This document shows positions 36,133 to 44,656 of a DNA stretch of 64,000 nt, piece after piece. Origin of the DNA: JAYWXI01 sp036016955 (lineage in GTDB: Bacteria; Bacteroidota; Bacteroidia; Flavobacteriales; Weeksellaceae); the NCBI RefSeq assembly GCF_036016955.1, contig NZ_JAYWXI010000011.1, positions 47,290 through 111,289 of the forward strand, given 5' to 3'. The position numbers were made by a program, and so were the translations under genes. A model generated the notes under the pieces. The model was not told where the DNA came from. It worked only from the letters and a program-made list of their open reading frames with translations, and made no database searches. The number at the start of each line of letters is the position of its first letter. Position 1 is the first letter of the stretch.

Positions 36133-36951
36133 ATGAAAAAGACGACATCTTTTGCTGTTTTTGCCCTTTTGGGCTTCGGCGCTTTGGCCTTCGGGCAGAG
36201 CGATCAGTACAATGGGCGGATGGGCATTAACACCACCCAGCCCGATGCCACTTTGGAAGTGCGGGCTACTCCGGATAATCCGGATTATATGGACGGTTTC
36301 ATTGCCCCCCGACTGGAGGGCGACAAACTTCATGGCAAGACCTATACTTTGGCTCAAAGAGGGGCCATCGTGTATGTAACGAAGGCGGAGGCTTCTCCGT
36401 CGGGACAAACAGCTAATGTGACCGAAGAGGGGTACTATTATTTTGACGGCTCCTCGTGGCAAAAACTTTCCCGAAAGGCTTATACCGATTCCGAAACCGT
36501 GAAAGTAAGCGGCACTTCCTTTCAACGGACGGCTTTAACGGGCGACGTTACCGCCAATTTGAACAGCAACGAAACGAAAGTAACGAAAATACAAGGTTTT
36601 GCGGTTTCGTCCTCTGCTCCCGAAAAAGGGCAGCTCTTGGTATGGAATGGTACGGCATGGACGCCTACGGGTGGTTTGCGTAGAGCTTCAGGAGGAACGG
36701 TTACCCTTACGGATACGGATAATGGCGGCTATGTATACGTAAATAACACCTCGGCTACCAACGTCAATATCCCGAGCACTTTGCCCGTTGGTTTCAGTTG
36801 TGTGATTGTCCAAGCTAATACGGGGCAGGTAACCGTTTCAACAAATTCCGCTTCCGCAAGGGGAAAGAAGACAAGAGCTCGCTACTCTGCCATTGGCATC
36901 ATTAAGGATACGCCAACTTCGGTAACCGTTACGGGGGACGCTGTTAACTAA
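36133..36951 (+). CDS. Secreted flavobacterial surface protein, tail-fibre-like
   Basis: A 272-residue protein with a signal peptide (MKKTTSFAVFALLGFGALAFGQ) and the opening motif RMGINTTQPDATLEVR, which is the Bacteroidota form of the GIGTTxPxATLHV start found in secreted proteins with fibre-like repeats. The middle has YYYFDGSSWQKL and LVWNGTAWTPTGG, repeats also seen in phage tail fibres and surface proteins. It is Thr/Ser-rich. No sorting domain is found. The ATG at 36133 is used rather than the GTG at 36130. The next gene is also secreted; they may form one transcription unit. Confidence 0.72.
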   Translation: MKKTTSFAVFALLGFGALAFGQSDQYNGRMGINTTQPDATLEVRATPDNPDYMDGFIAPRLEGDKLHGKTYTLAQRGAIVYVTKAEASPSGQTANVTEEGYYYFDGSSWQKLSRKAYTDSETVKVSGTSFQRTALTGDVTANLNSNETKVTKIQGFAVSSSAPEKGQLLVWNGTAWTPTGGLRRASGGTVTLTDTDNGGYVYVNNTSATNVNIPSTLPVGFSCVIVQANTGQVTVSTNSASARGKKTRARYSAIGIIKDTPTSVTVTGDAVN

Positions 36952-36984
36952 AAGGGATTTTTTAATACAGTAAAAAAGAGAAGA

Positions 36985-37671
36985 ATGAGATTAAAGGGAT
37001 TTAATTTATGCGGCTTATTGTTAGTATTGCTTCCTCTTGTAGCAAAAGCTCAAGTGGTATTGCAAGCACTGGAAGGCGGTGTAACCTACACTTCCACACA
37101 AACCAGAAGCTATAGCCGTAGCTTTACCCGTAATAATTGCAGTAGTGGCTATTATGGGACGTCGGTAACCTATACCCGTTCGGCCACCGCTACTGCTACC
37201 AGTACCGTAAGCCAAGCCGATGCCGACCAGAGAGCTGCCAACCAAGCCTATGCAGAGGCCCAAAGTCTTGTAAATAATAACGGACAGGCTTATGCGAATG
37301 CCAACGGGAGCTGCCAATCCTCAGGCGGCGGCGGTGGTGGAGGCGGTGGTGGAGGCGGCGGCGGGTCATTTATCGGTGTTTACGTGACCATACGGTGGAC
37401 CGGAAATGTACGCGTTCCCAGCGGAACCCTCTATGGTCCTATAGATAGGCGTTTTCGATGGCGTATCGCAACAAGAGATACCTCAACATCGGGGCTGTGC
37501 TATTGGTTGAAGCACGCGATTGAAGATAATTGGTACCTTCATCCACTTGGAACAAGGGCGGGAACGGAATTTAAAAGTATTAAATGTTACGTAGAGGATG
37601 CTCCTTATGGTTGGAATCAAAATGCCCCGTATGGGTCGCCTTTATCCGACTGGGTAAGGGTAAGGCCGTAA
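36985..37671 (+). CDS. Secreted DUF5977-like protein with polyglycine linker
   Basis: A 228-residue protein: signal peptide (MRLKGFNLCGLLLVLLPLVAKAQ), a Ser/Thr-rich region, a DUF5977-like segment SQADADQRAANQAYAEAQ...GQAYANANGSC (about 77-110), then 14 consecutive glycines (about 115-128), then a C-terminal region with two Cys (about 173 and 202) of unknown fold. DUF5977 repeats occur in flavobacterial surface proteins. The glycine tract is coded by GGC/GGT/GGA repeats and could change in length. The gene is 33 bases after the previous secreted protein. Confidence 0.7.
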   Translation: MRLKGFNLCGLLLVLLPLVAKAQVVLQALEGGVTYTSTQTRSYSRSFTRNNCSSGYYGTSVTYTRSATATATSTVSQADADQRAANQAYAEAQSLVNNNGQAYANANGSCQSSGGGGGGGGGGGGGGSFIGVYVTIRWTGNVRVPSGTLYGPIDRRFRWRIATRDTSTSGLCYWLKHAIEDNWYLHPLGTRAGTEFKSIKCYVEDAPYGWNQNAPYGSPLSDWVRVRP

Positions 37672-37820
37672 CCTTGCCTTTTGCCGCTGCTGCATTAGGG
37701 AATAAGGGAGGGGCTCCTTTGCCCGTGAGTTGAAAACCATGGTAAAACAGAAGTCCACCCACCACCTTTTAAGGCAACGGTAGCTAAAATAACAAGAACT
37801 TTAACAAAAAAAATAAAATT

Positions 37821-38210
37821 ATGCCTATTAAATATACCGTGGTTCAGAAAGCGAACCCCAGAACACCCGGAGAAAAAAAATGGTATGCCAATACTAAGGC
37901 CGACGGTGAAATCAGTTTTAAAAATTTAAGCAAAGAACTTTCGGAAATGTCTACCACTGTAAGCGATACAGATGCTTTGGCGGTATTAAATGACCTTACC
38001 AAACTGCTCTCCCGCCACCTTTCGGAGGGGAGGATTGTTCGTTTGGGAGAGTTTGGCTCGTTTCAAGTCTCTTTATCTTCTAATGGCGAGGAGGAGGAAG
38101 CCAAGGTAACGGCGGCTTCCGTTAAGAATGCCAAAATACAGTTTCGCCCCGGTGAAGACCTTAAAGCAATGCTAAAAACCGCTAAGTTTGAGAAATATAC
38201 CAAGAAATAA
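37821..38210 (+). CDS. HU-like DNA-binding protein of the Bacteroidota type
   Basis: A 129-residue protein of the HU-HIG-like family: MPIKYTVVQKANPRTPGEKKWYANT at the start, a central helical part, then GRIVRLGEFGSFQVSL, which matches the HU beta-arm base, and a short KxxK tail. The family differs from normal HU by an N-terminal extension. It probably shapes DNA. It stands next to the two secreted proteins; two terminator-like hairpins follow. It is the last core-composition gene before the AT-rich island that begins near 38.5 kb. Confidence 0.85.
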   Translation: MPIKYTVVQKANPRTPGEKKWYANTKADGEISFKNLSKELSEMSTTVSDTDALAVLNDLTKLLSRHLSEGRIVRLGEFGSFQVSLSSNGEEEEAKVTAASVKNAKIQFRPGEDLKAMLKTAKFEKYTKK

Positions 38211-38232
38211 GTAGCGGGTATCGTTCGGTATT

Positions 38233-38270
38233 ACACCACTGTAAATTTTTTGTTTACAGTGGTGTTTTCT
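38233..38270 (+). terminator. Terminator of the HU-like gene
   Basis: A perfect 13-bp stem (38233-38245 with 38253-38265) with a T-rich tail, 22 bases after the stop codon. Confidence 0.85.
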
Positions 38271-38281
38271 TTATCTCAAAA

Positions 38282-38318
38282 ACCTCTTGAGGAAATCCCA
38301 AAACCTCAGGAGGTTTTT
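38282..38318 (+). terminator. Second, tandem terminator-like hairpin
   Basis: An 11-bp stem with one mismatch (38282-38292 with 38304-38314) followed by four T, directly after the first. The remainder of the gap to 38583 holds no gene, only AT-rich sequence with two -7-like boxes. Confidence 0.6.
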
Positions 38319-38555
38319 ATAAAAAGCACAAAAGGTTTTTTATAAAAGGTCGGGCGAAAAGACCGATCTTGCTTTTGCACGGGCAGAGGGCTAATCATGG
38401 TTAGGACGTTATCAGGTAAAAGTGTATCCAACTTGTAAGTCCGACGGGGTTAAGCGCTTTATTGTAGGTATTCCTTCTTGAAATACCGCATGATAAATGA
38501 GAGCTGAAATAATAAATTTGCATTTAAGAATTAAGATTAATTATACTTTTTTAAG

Positions 38556-38563
38556 TAAATTTG
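38556..38563 (+). promoter_or_regulatory. -7 element of the methyltransferase operon
   Basis: TAAATTTG fits TAnnTTTG, 19 bases before the ATG at 38583. A second TAAATTTG at 38513-38520 could be an alternative start site. No good -33 TTG at the usual distance. Confidence 0.45.
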
Positions 38564-38582
38564 AGGATTGTTTAGTGTAGAA

Positions 38583-39803
38583 ATGGATAGTTTAAAATAT
38601 ATAGATTTATTTTCAGGCTGCGGAGGACTTTCATTGGGGTTACATAATTCCATGTGGAAAGGTCTATTTGCTATCGAAAAAAATCCTGATGCTTTTAAAA
38701 CTTTAGAATTTAATTTAATAGATAAAAAAAAACACTTTGAATGGCCAGCTTGGTTGCCACAATCATCACATGATATTAATGATGTGCTTAAAAGACATAA
38801 ATTCGAATTAAAGAAGCTTAGAGGTACAATTAATTTAGTTGCAGGAGGTCCTCCATGTCAAGGGTTTTCAATGGCAGGTAGAAGAAACGAAGCCGATGAG
38901 AGAAATTCACTTATTAAATCTTACATAGAATTTGTTGATTTAGTTCAACCTGACTTAATATTCTTTGAGAATGTAAAAGGCTTTACTATGGAATTCAAAA
39001 AAAATAAGGAAAAAGGGATTGCTTACTCTGAAATTGTACTCAAAAGTTTGAATGATTTAGGATATTATGTTCATGGAAAATTGGTTAATTTTTCTGAATA
39101 TGGAGTTCCGCAAAAAAGAACTAGATTTATTTTAATTGGAGTAAAAAAAACATTAAATAATGCAACTCAAGAAACTGCAGATTCTTTCTTTCAAAATTTA
39201 GAAAATAATAAGTATTCCTTTATAGAATCAAATAATCTCAATTTGACAAATACAGTTGAAGATGCAATATCAGATTTATTTCAATCGAATGGATTAGTGG
39301 ATTCACCTGATTCACCTGGTTTTAAATCTTCAGTTTACGGAAAACCTAATTCAAAATATCAAAGGTATATTCGAAAAAATATTCGTACAGAGATCCCAGA
39401 TAGTCATCGTTATCCTAAACACCAAGATTCTACTATAGCTAAATTTAAAGCTATTTTAGAACTAACTGAAAATAGGAGAAATTTAGATATATCAACTGAA
39501 ATACGTGAACGTTATAATATAAAAAAACATACAATAATCCCTTTATCAGGAAATGCTTGTAGTCCAACTATTACAACTTTACCTGATGATTATATTCATT
39601 ATAAGGAACCTAGAATTATGACAGTAAGGGAATATGCTCGTTTACAATCATTTCCTGATTGGTATAAATTTAAAGGAAAATATACAACTGGTGGAAAATT
39701 GAGAAAACAAGAAGTACCAAGGTATTCCCAAATAGGAAATGCAATACCGCCTTTATTTGCAGAGCAAGCAGGAATAATTTTAAGAAATTTATTGAATGGG
39801 TAA
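38583..39803 (+). CDS. DNA (cytosine-5) methyltransferase
   Basis: A 406-residue m5C methyltransferase with motifs in order: DLFSGCGGLSLGL (I, residues 8-20), GGPPCQGFSMAGRR (IV; catalytic Cys92), ENVKG (VI, about 129), QKRTRFILIG (VIII) and QIGNAIPP (X) near the C-terminus. It should transfer a methyl group from SAM to cytosine C5; its recognition site cannot be read. The gene is far more AT-rich than its left neighbours, a sign of transfer. Its last eight bases overlap the start of the next gene (ATGGGTAA), so the two are translated together. No restriction endonuclease with a recognisable PD-(D/E)xK or HNH motif is next to it, so it is not a standard type II pair. Confidence 0.95.
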   Translation: MDSLKYIDLFSGCGGLSLGLHNSMWKGLFAIEKNPDAFKTLEFNLIDKKKHFEWPAWLPQSSHDINDVLKRHKFELKKLRGTINLVAGGPPCQGFSMAGRRNEADERNSLIKSYIEFVDLVQPDLIFFENVKGFTMEFKKNKEKGIAYSEIVLKSLNDLGYYVHGKLVNFSEYGVPQKRTRFILIGVKKTLNNATQETADSFFQNLENNKYSFIESNNLNLTNTVEDAISDLFQSNGLVDSPDSPGFKSSVYGKPNSKYQRYIRKNIRTEIPDSHRYPKHQDSTIAKFKAILELTENRRNLDISTEIRERYNIKKHTIIPLSGNACSPTITTLPDDYIHYKEPRIMTVREYARLQSFPDWYKFKGKYTTGGKLRKQEVPRYSQIGNAIPPLFAEQAGIILRNLLNG

Positions 39804-42336
39804 AAAATTAGACAGAGGCTTTTTAAGATTTGATGTAAAAACTGGAATGAAAAATATCATTGGTAGAGACTTGATTACCGATGATTTTATCGCTATATAT
39901 GAACTTGTTAAAAACTCATATGATGCCTATGCAAATCGAGTTAAAATAACATTTAAAAAAGATACCATAATCATTGCTGATAATGGGAAGGGTATGTCAA
40001 AAACTGACTTATCCGAAAAATGGTTTTCAGTAGCCTATTCTGCTAAAAAAGATAATACTGAAGATGAGGATTTAAAGCGTGATTCACATTTTAACAACCT
40101 TAAATCGAGAAGATTTTATGCAGGCGCTAAAGGTGTAGGTAGATTCTCTTGCGATAGATTGGGAAGTAAATTGGAATTGATTACTTCAAAAATCTCATCA
40201 AATCAAACCTATAAAATTGAAGTTGATTGGAACAAATTTGAAATTGATGCAAAACAAAGTTTTGGGGCAATAGATATACCATTTGAAGAAACTGCAAATT
40301 CGAATATTTTTCCAAATTCATCTGCAAATGGTACAATATTAAAAATTGAAAATCTTAATTCTTCTTGGAGTAAGGATAAATTAATTAATCTTAGAAGGTC
40401 TTTAGAAAAATTGATTAATCCATTTGCAAAACAAAATGATTTTTCAATAGAAATTGATGCTAAAGAAATTCTAGGAGACTTTTTATATGAGGATAAAAAT
40501 CTAATAATAAATGGAGTTATTGATAATACCATTTTAAAAGTTCTTGATTTAAAAACTACTCAAATTGATGTATTTCTTAGAGATGATTTAATCACTACTA
40601 AAATAATAGACCGAGGGATATTAATTTATCATATAGAGGAAAAAAATAAATACAAATCATTAATCGATAATTTAAACATCAATCTTTATTTCTTAAACCG
40701 AAGTGCTAAAATAAACTTTGGAAAGATAATGGATATTGAACCTGTTAAGTATGGCAATGTATTCTTATTTAAAAATGGTTTTAGAGTACAACCCTATGGA
40801 AATCCAGGCGATGACAGTTGGGAGTTGGATATTAGAAAACAGCAAGGATACAATCGTTTCTTAGGAACGAGGGATTTATTTGGTTCTGTAGAATTAATTA
40901 CAGAAAATTTTATTGAATTTAAAGAAGTTTCAAGTCGAGATGGTGGTTTGGTAGAAACTATTGGAAAAAAAATATTATTTGAAATTTTTAAGGAAAAAGC
41001 ATTTCTTAGACTTGAAAGATATGTTGCTGGTGTCTTATGGGGAGAGGCTTTTAAGAGGAAAAAATACTTTTTGAATGAAGAAATTGCCGATTTACAGAGA
41101 GAAGGATTGAAAAATGATAAAGATAAAGATACCTATGAAGATGCCTTGAATAACTTGGGGAGTAAAATTGATTTTGTTAATCTCATTAAAACCCTTAGTG
41201 ATGATAAGAACATTAAAATCATTTCGTACAATAAAGATTTAGTCAATTTAGTTAATGAGAAACTTGATGTCGTTCAACCTAAGTTTATTTCAGAATTAGA
41301 AAAAATTGCGGAAAAAACAAACGATTTAGATTTATTAAATCAAGTTAAGTTAACTGAATATAATTTCAATAATATTCTAAAGGAAAAGGAAGAAGCAATA
41401 CGTAGAGAGGAAGAAGAACGTAAAAAACGTATTGAGGCTGAAAAAAAACTCAGACAAGAAACTGAAAAAAGAGCAGAAGCAGAAAGAAAACAAAAAGAAG
41501 AGGAAGATAAAAGAAGAAAGGCTGAATTAGAGGCAAAGGCTGCTGAATTAAAGAGACGTGAAGAAGCAGTAAAACGTAAGGAAGCTGAGCAAAAGGCTAA
41601 AGAAGAAGAAGAAAATAGAAAAAAAGTAGAAAAAAAATCTGAAAATCAAAAAAGACAAATTGATAGATTTCGTTCCGCGGAGACTATAACCTATAAGGAT
41701 TTAAGAGACTCCAATCACATTATTGGAGTTTATGCCGATGATATTTCTAAAAAAATTCAATTATTTAAACGAAAACTTGATAGGAAAAGTAATATGTCAA
41801 AAGAAGAAATTATTGATTTTCTACAAGGTATCAGCTTAGTAAATGAAAAAATTAATACCATTACAAAATTCACAACAAAATCAAATTTCTTAGAAGCCAC
41901 TCTTTCTGCAAACGAAGATTTGGTTTCATACATTGAAAACTATGTTATAAATATTTATGGTTCTTTACATAAAGAGCTTAAATATGAGTTCATAACAAAT
42001 GATGTGAAATTTAAGAAAAATTTTCAACCAATTGAATTATCAGTTATTTTAGACAATATTTTAAACAATTCAAAAAAGAAAAATGCATCAAAAGTAATTT
42101 TTGAATTTATCGAAAAAAATGAGAATTTAATTCTGTCAATAAGAGATATAGGTAAAGAACTTGATAAATCAATAGATCCTGAACTTATTTTTGAGGAAGG
42201 CATAACTTCAACTAAAGGTGCAGGTTTAGGACTTAATCATGTTAGAAGATTACTTAATCAAGATTTTAATGCAACAATTATCTACAATCCTGAATACAAA
42301 AATGGATTTGAATTAATAATAACTTTTTCTAAATGA
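39796..42336 (+). CDS. Double-GHKL protein: MORC-like ATPase fused to a histidine-kinase-like module
   Basis: An 846-residue protein. The N-terminus (about 1-200) is a GHKL ATPase of MORC/MutL/Hsp90 type: ELVKNSYDA (N-box, Glu36, Asn40, Asp43), DNGKGM (62-67), GAKGVGRF (110-117). A middle region of unknown fold leads to a long charged coiled coil (about 520-625, Glu/Lys/Arg-rich). The C-terminus (about 635-846) is a second GHKL domain in histidine-kinase form: a DHp-like helix with candidate phospho-His641 in SNHIIGVYA, an N-box near 757, DIGKE (G1), and GAGLGL (G2, 808-813). So it has two ATP sites and may join DNA or nucleotide sensing to phosphotransfer. The next gene, with a receiver-like domain, overlaps by four bases. 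GHKL ATPases linked to modification methylases are known (prokaryotic MORC group); this two-headed form is unusual. Confidence 0.8.
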   Translation: MGKKLDRGFLRFDVKTGMKNIIGRDLITDDFIAIYELVKNSYDAYANRVKITFKKDTIIIADNGKGMSKTDLSEKWFSVAYSAKKDNTEDEDLKRDSHFNNLKSRRFYAGAKGVGRFSCDRLGSKLELITSKISSNQTYKIEVDWNKFEIDAKQSFGAIDIPFEETANSNIFPNSSANGTILKIENLNSSWSKDKLINLRRSLEKLINPFAKQNDFSIEIDAKEILGDFLYEDKNLIINGVIDNTILKVLDLKTTQIDVFLRDDLITTKIIDRGILIYHIEEKNKYKSLIDNLNINLYFLNRSAKINFGKIMDIEPVKYGNVFLFKNGFRVQPYGNPGDDSWELDIRKQQGYNRFLGTRDLFGSVELITENFIEFKEVSSRDGGLVETIGKKILFEIFKEKAFLRLERYVAGVLWGEAFKRKKYFLNEEIADLQREGLKNDKDKDTYEDALNNLGSKIDFVNLIKTLSDDKNIKIISYNKDLVNLVNEKLDVVQPKFISELEKIAEKTNDLDLLNQVKLTEYNFNNILKEKEEAIRREEEERKKRIEAEKKLRQETEKRAEAERKQKEEEDKRRKAELEAKAAELKRREEAVKRKEAEQKAKEEEENRKKVEKKSENQKRQIDRFRSAETITYKDLRDSNHIIGVYADDISKKIQLFKRKLDRKSNMSKEEIIDFLQGISLVNEKINTITKFTTKSNFLEATLSANEDLVSYIENYVINIYGSLHKELKYEFITNDVKFKKNFQPIELSVILDNILNNSKKKNASKVIFEFIEKNENLILSIRDIGKELDKSIDPELIFEEGITSTKGAGLGLNHVRRLLNQDFNATIIYNPEYKNGFELIITFSK

Positions 42337-43241
42337 AGCTAAATTACTATTTACTTTGGGTTGAAGATGATAATTCATGGTTTGATACAACATCTGAATT
42401 ATTTAAAGAAACTATACTAGATTATGGTTTTAATCCTATTATTAAGAGAAAAATTAGTTTAGAAGAAGTAGAAGAAGAAATAAATAATACAGGATTAAAA
42501 AAATATGACATCTTACTAATTGACTTTAATTTAAAGAATTCAGAATCAGGAGATTCAATAATTGATTTTTTGAGAGACAAGGATATCTACACAGATATAG
42601 TCTTTTATTCGAGTGATAAAAGTCTAATCTTAGAATCAGTTGGAAAACATCAATTTGAAGGTGTTTATCATTCTGATAGAAAAGAGCTAGAAGATAAATT
42701 TGTAAAAGTTTTTAAAACTACAATCAAAAAAATTGAAGAAATCAATTCCATGAGAGGTCTTATTGTAGGAGAAACTTCTGAGCTTGATGCAATTATTGAG
42801 GAGCACTTATCATTATACATTCAATCTCCGTTTATAGACAACTTTGATTGTGATAATTTTTTGAATGTAGAAATTTTTGAAAACTTTAAGAAAAGATTAC
42901 AGAAACTTGAAAAAGCTTATAAAGAAAATGGTATTAATGCTGTTTATTTGTCATTAGAAGCTATAAAAAAATGGAAATTACTTAGGGGAATATTAAAGTG
43001 CAATCAAGATTCCAAAAAATATATTCCAGAATTTCTTGAAATAAGTAAAAAATATAATGATGAAGTTATAGACATACGAAATAAGTTTGCTCATGCACAG
43101 GTTATTACTTTAGAAAGTGGCAAAGAAGTTTTAAAGTCACAGTATGGAGAACAACATTATGAGTTTGACGAAGTTAAATTTAAAGAAATAAGAGATAGTC
43201 TTTTAAAACATAGAGAAGCTTTAATAAAATTAAAAGAATAA
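42333..43241 (+). CDS. Receiver-like domain fused to a HEPN-like domain, predicted effector
   Basis: A 302-residue protein. Residues 1-125 look like a response-regulator receiver: LLWVEDD (Glu11, Asp12, Asp13), LLIDFNL with acceptor Asp64, and FYSSD where Thr/Ser is expected (Ser93/94). The Lys of a classic receiver is not certain. The C-terminal half (about 145-302) is all-helical and carries IRNKFAHA (Arg249-x4-His254), the RxxxxH motif of HEPN RNases and nucleotidyltransferase partners. The likely reading is that phosphorylation of Asp64 from the histidine-kinase module in the preceding gene controls a HEPN nuclease. It starts on the ATGA overlap with that gene and is the last gene of the operon. 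Whether the HEPN part is catalytic is not shown by sequence alone. Confidence 0.75.
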   Translation: MKLNYYLLWVEDDNSWFDTTSELFKETILDYGFNPIIKRKISLEEVEEEINNTGLKKYDILLIDFNLKNSESGDSIIDFLRDKDIYTDIVFYSSDKSLILESVGKHQFEGVYHSDRKELEDKFVKVFKTTIKKIEEINSMRGLIVGETSELDAIIEEHLSLYIQSPFIDNFDCDNFLNVEIFENFKKRLQKLEKAYKENGINAVYLSLEAIKKWKLLRGILKCNQDSKKYIPEFLEISKKYNDEVIDIRNKFAHAQVITLESGKEVLKSQYGEQHYEFDEVKFKEIRDSLLKHREALIKLKE

Positions 43242-43511
43242 ATCAGGACTGCCTATAACATATGACGAAAAGTCGAAAAATACAGGGAATACCATAGGGT
43301 ACAGAGGCACGGCACAGGTGTTTACTGTTTTTTTTGTCTCCGGTGTGGGGATTTTGAGGGAAAGGCTTTTGTTCCATGGAGGACTTTCGGGCGTTGGCGT
43401 TTTTTCAGGGGGGATAAAAATAAAGGGCGATTTATTATGAATATTGGGCGTGTTTTTTTAGTTTTACGGGGCGAAAAACAGAATACCCCTTAATAAATTA
43501 CCGTAGGTCTT
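43242..43511. other. Boundary spacer after the AT-rich island
   Basis: No gene is seen. Composition changes here from AT-rich to the core type. A short stretch (about 43280-43330) loosely resembles 35920-35970 in the spacer before the surface-protein genes, both with GCACrGCACAgrTG-like bases; this may be a remnant of shared boundary DNA but is weak. Confidence 0.4.
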
Positions 43512-44645
43512 TTGAAAACAATACTTATTACAGGAGGAGCAGGATTTATAGGCAGTCGTTTGGCTTTGGCGTTGGAGGCTGAGGGGTATGGGGTTACGGT
43601 TTTGGATAACTTGTTGCCTCAGGTGCACGGCGAATGCCCAGAGGTTTCTTCGCCTTTGTACCGAAGCATTCGGGATCGGGTGCGCTTTATTCATGGCGAT
43701 GTAACCCAGCAAGCCGATTGGCTGAAGGCTTTGGAGGGGCAGGAGGCGGTGGTGCATCTGGCGGCAGCGACGGGGACGGGGCAGTCCATGTATAAAATTT
43801 CGGCTTATAACGAGGTGAATGTCGGGGGAACCGCACATCTGTTGGATTGTTTGGTGAACGGCAGCCATCAGGTGAAAAAAATAATTGTGGCTTCGTCCAG
43901 AGCGGTGTACGGCGAGGGGAAATACCATCATCCCAAATTGGGGGTGGTTTATCCGCGTTCGAGAGTGGTGGAGGCGATGGGACGGGGCGAGTTTGAACTC
44001 TTCCACGAAGACGGGCAGCTTTTGCAGCCCATGGCCACGGACGAAGAGGCCGGGCTTCACCCTACGTCGGTGTATGGCATTACCAAGCTGGCGCAGGAGC
44101 AGATGGTGCATACGGTGGCGCAGGCTTTGGGGATAGCGTCCATTGCGTTTCGTTTTCAAAACGTTTACGGGGAAGGCCAGTCGCTGCTGAATCCTTACAC
44201 GGGGATTCTTTCGGTTTTTTCCAACCAAATTCTCAGCGGTAAAAGCGTTAATGTGTTTGAAGACGGGAGGGAGTCCAGAGATTTCATCCATATTGACGAT
44301 GCGGTAAGGGCCCTTAAGAAAGGGCTTGAAAATGGAACGTTGAAAAACGAAATACTCAATGTGGGAACCGGGGTTCCGGTAACGGTGCTTTCGGTGGCCG
44401 AACACTTGCGAGCCAACTATGGGAAATCGGTTGATATTCAGGTGTCGGGGCAGTTTCGTTTGGGGGATATCCGCCATAATTTTGCGGATATGACCAAGAC
44501 GCGAAGGCTGTTGGACTTTGAGGCGCAAACCGATTTTTCGGAAGGGATGCAGAAGTTTACCGCATGGGTGCTTGGCCAGTCGATTGGCGAAAATCGGTTG
44601 GAGGCTTCGTTGGCAGAGATGGCTTCCCGAAAACTTTTTTTCTGA
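43512..44645 (+). CDS. NAD-dependent sugar-nucleotide epimerase/dehydratase
   Basis: A 377-residue extended SDR with the Rossmann start TILITGGAGFIGSR immediately at the N-terminus, SSRAVYGEG and the catalytic YGITK (Tyr-x-x-x-Lys). It converts a UDP- or dTDP-sugar, such as UDP-glucose 4-epimerase relatives, but the substrate is not resolved. The start is an unusual TTG at 43512: no ATG is available upstream of the nucleotide-binding motif. It is followed 11 bases later by a glycosyltransferase-like gene, so both probably serve polysaccharide or lipid-glycan synthesis. Confidence 0.85.
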   Translation: MKTILITGGAGFIGSRLALALEAEGYGVTVLDNLLPQVHGECPEVSSPLYRSIRDRVRFIHGDVTQQADWLKALEGQEAVVHLAAATGTGQSMYKISAYNEVNVGGTAHLLDCLVNGSHQVKKIIVASSRAVYGEGKYHHPKLGVVYPRSRVVEAMGRGEFELFHEDGQLLQPMATDEEAGLHPTSVYGITKLAQEQMVHTVAQALGIASIAFRFQNVYGEGQSLLNPYTGILSVFSNQILSGKSVNVFEDGRESRDFIHIDDAVRALKKGLENGTLKNEILNVGTGVPVTVLSVAEHLRANYGKSVDIQVSGQFRLGDIRHNFADMTKTRRLLDFEAQTDFSEGMQKFTAWVLGQSIGENRLEASLAEMASRKLFF

Positions 44646-44656
44646 AAATAAATCTT

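Noticed and set aside
38583..43241. Classical type II restriction-modification pair
   Set aside because: No endonuclease motif was found in either downstream gene; they show GHKL, receiver and HEPN-like features instead.
43280..43330. Insertion-site direct repeat with 35920-35970 bounding a mobile island
   Set aside because: The likeness is short and imperfect, and the enclosed segment includes core-type genes, so it was kept only as a weak note.
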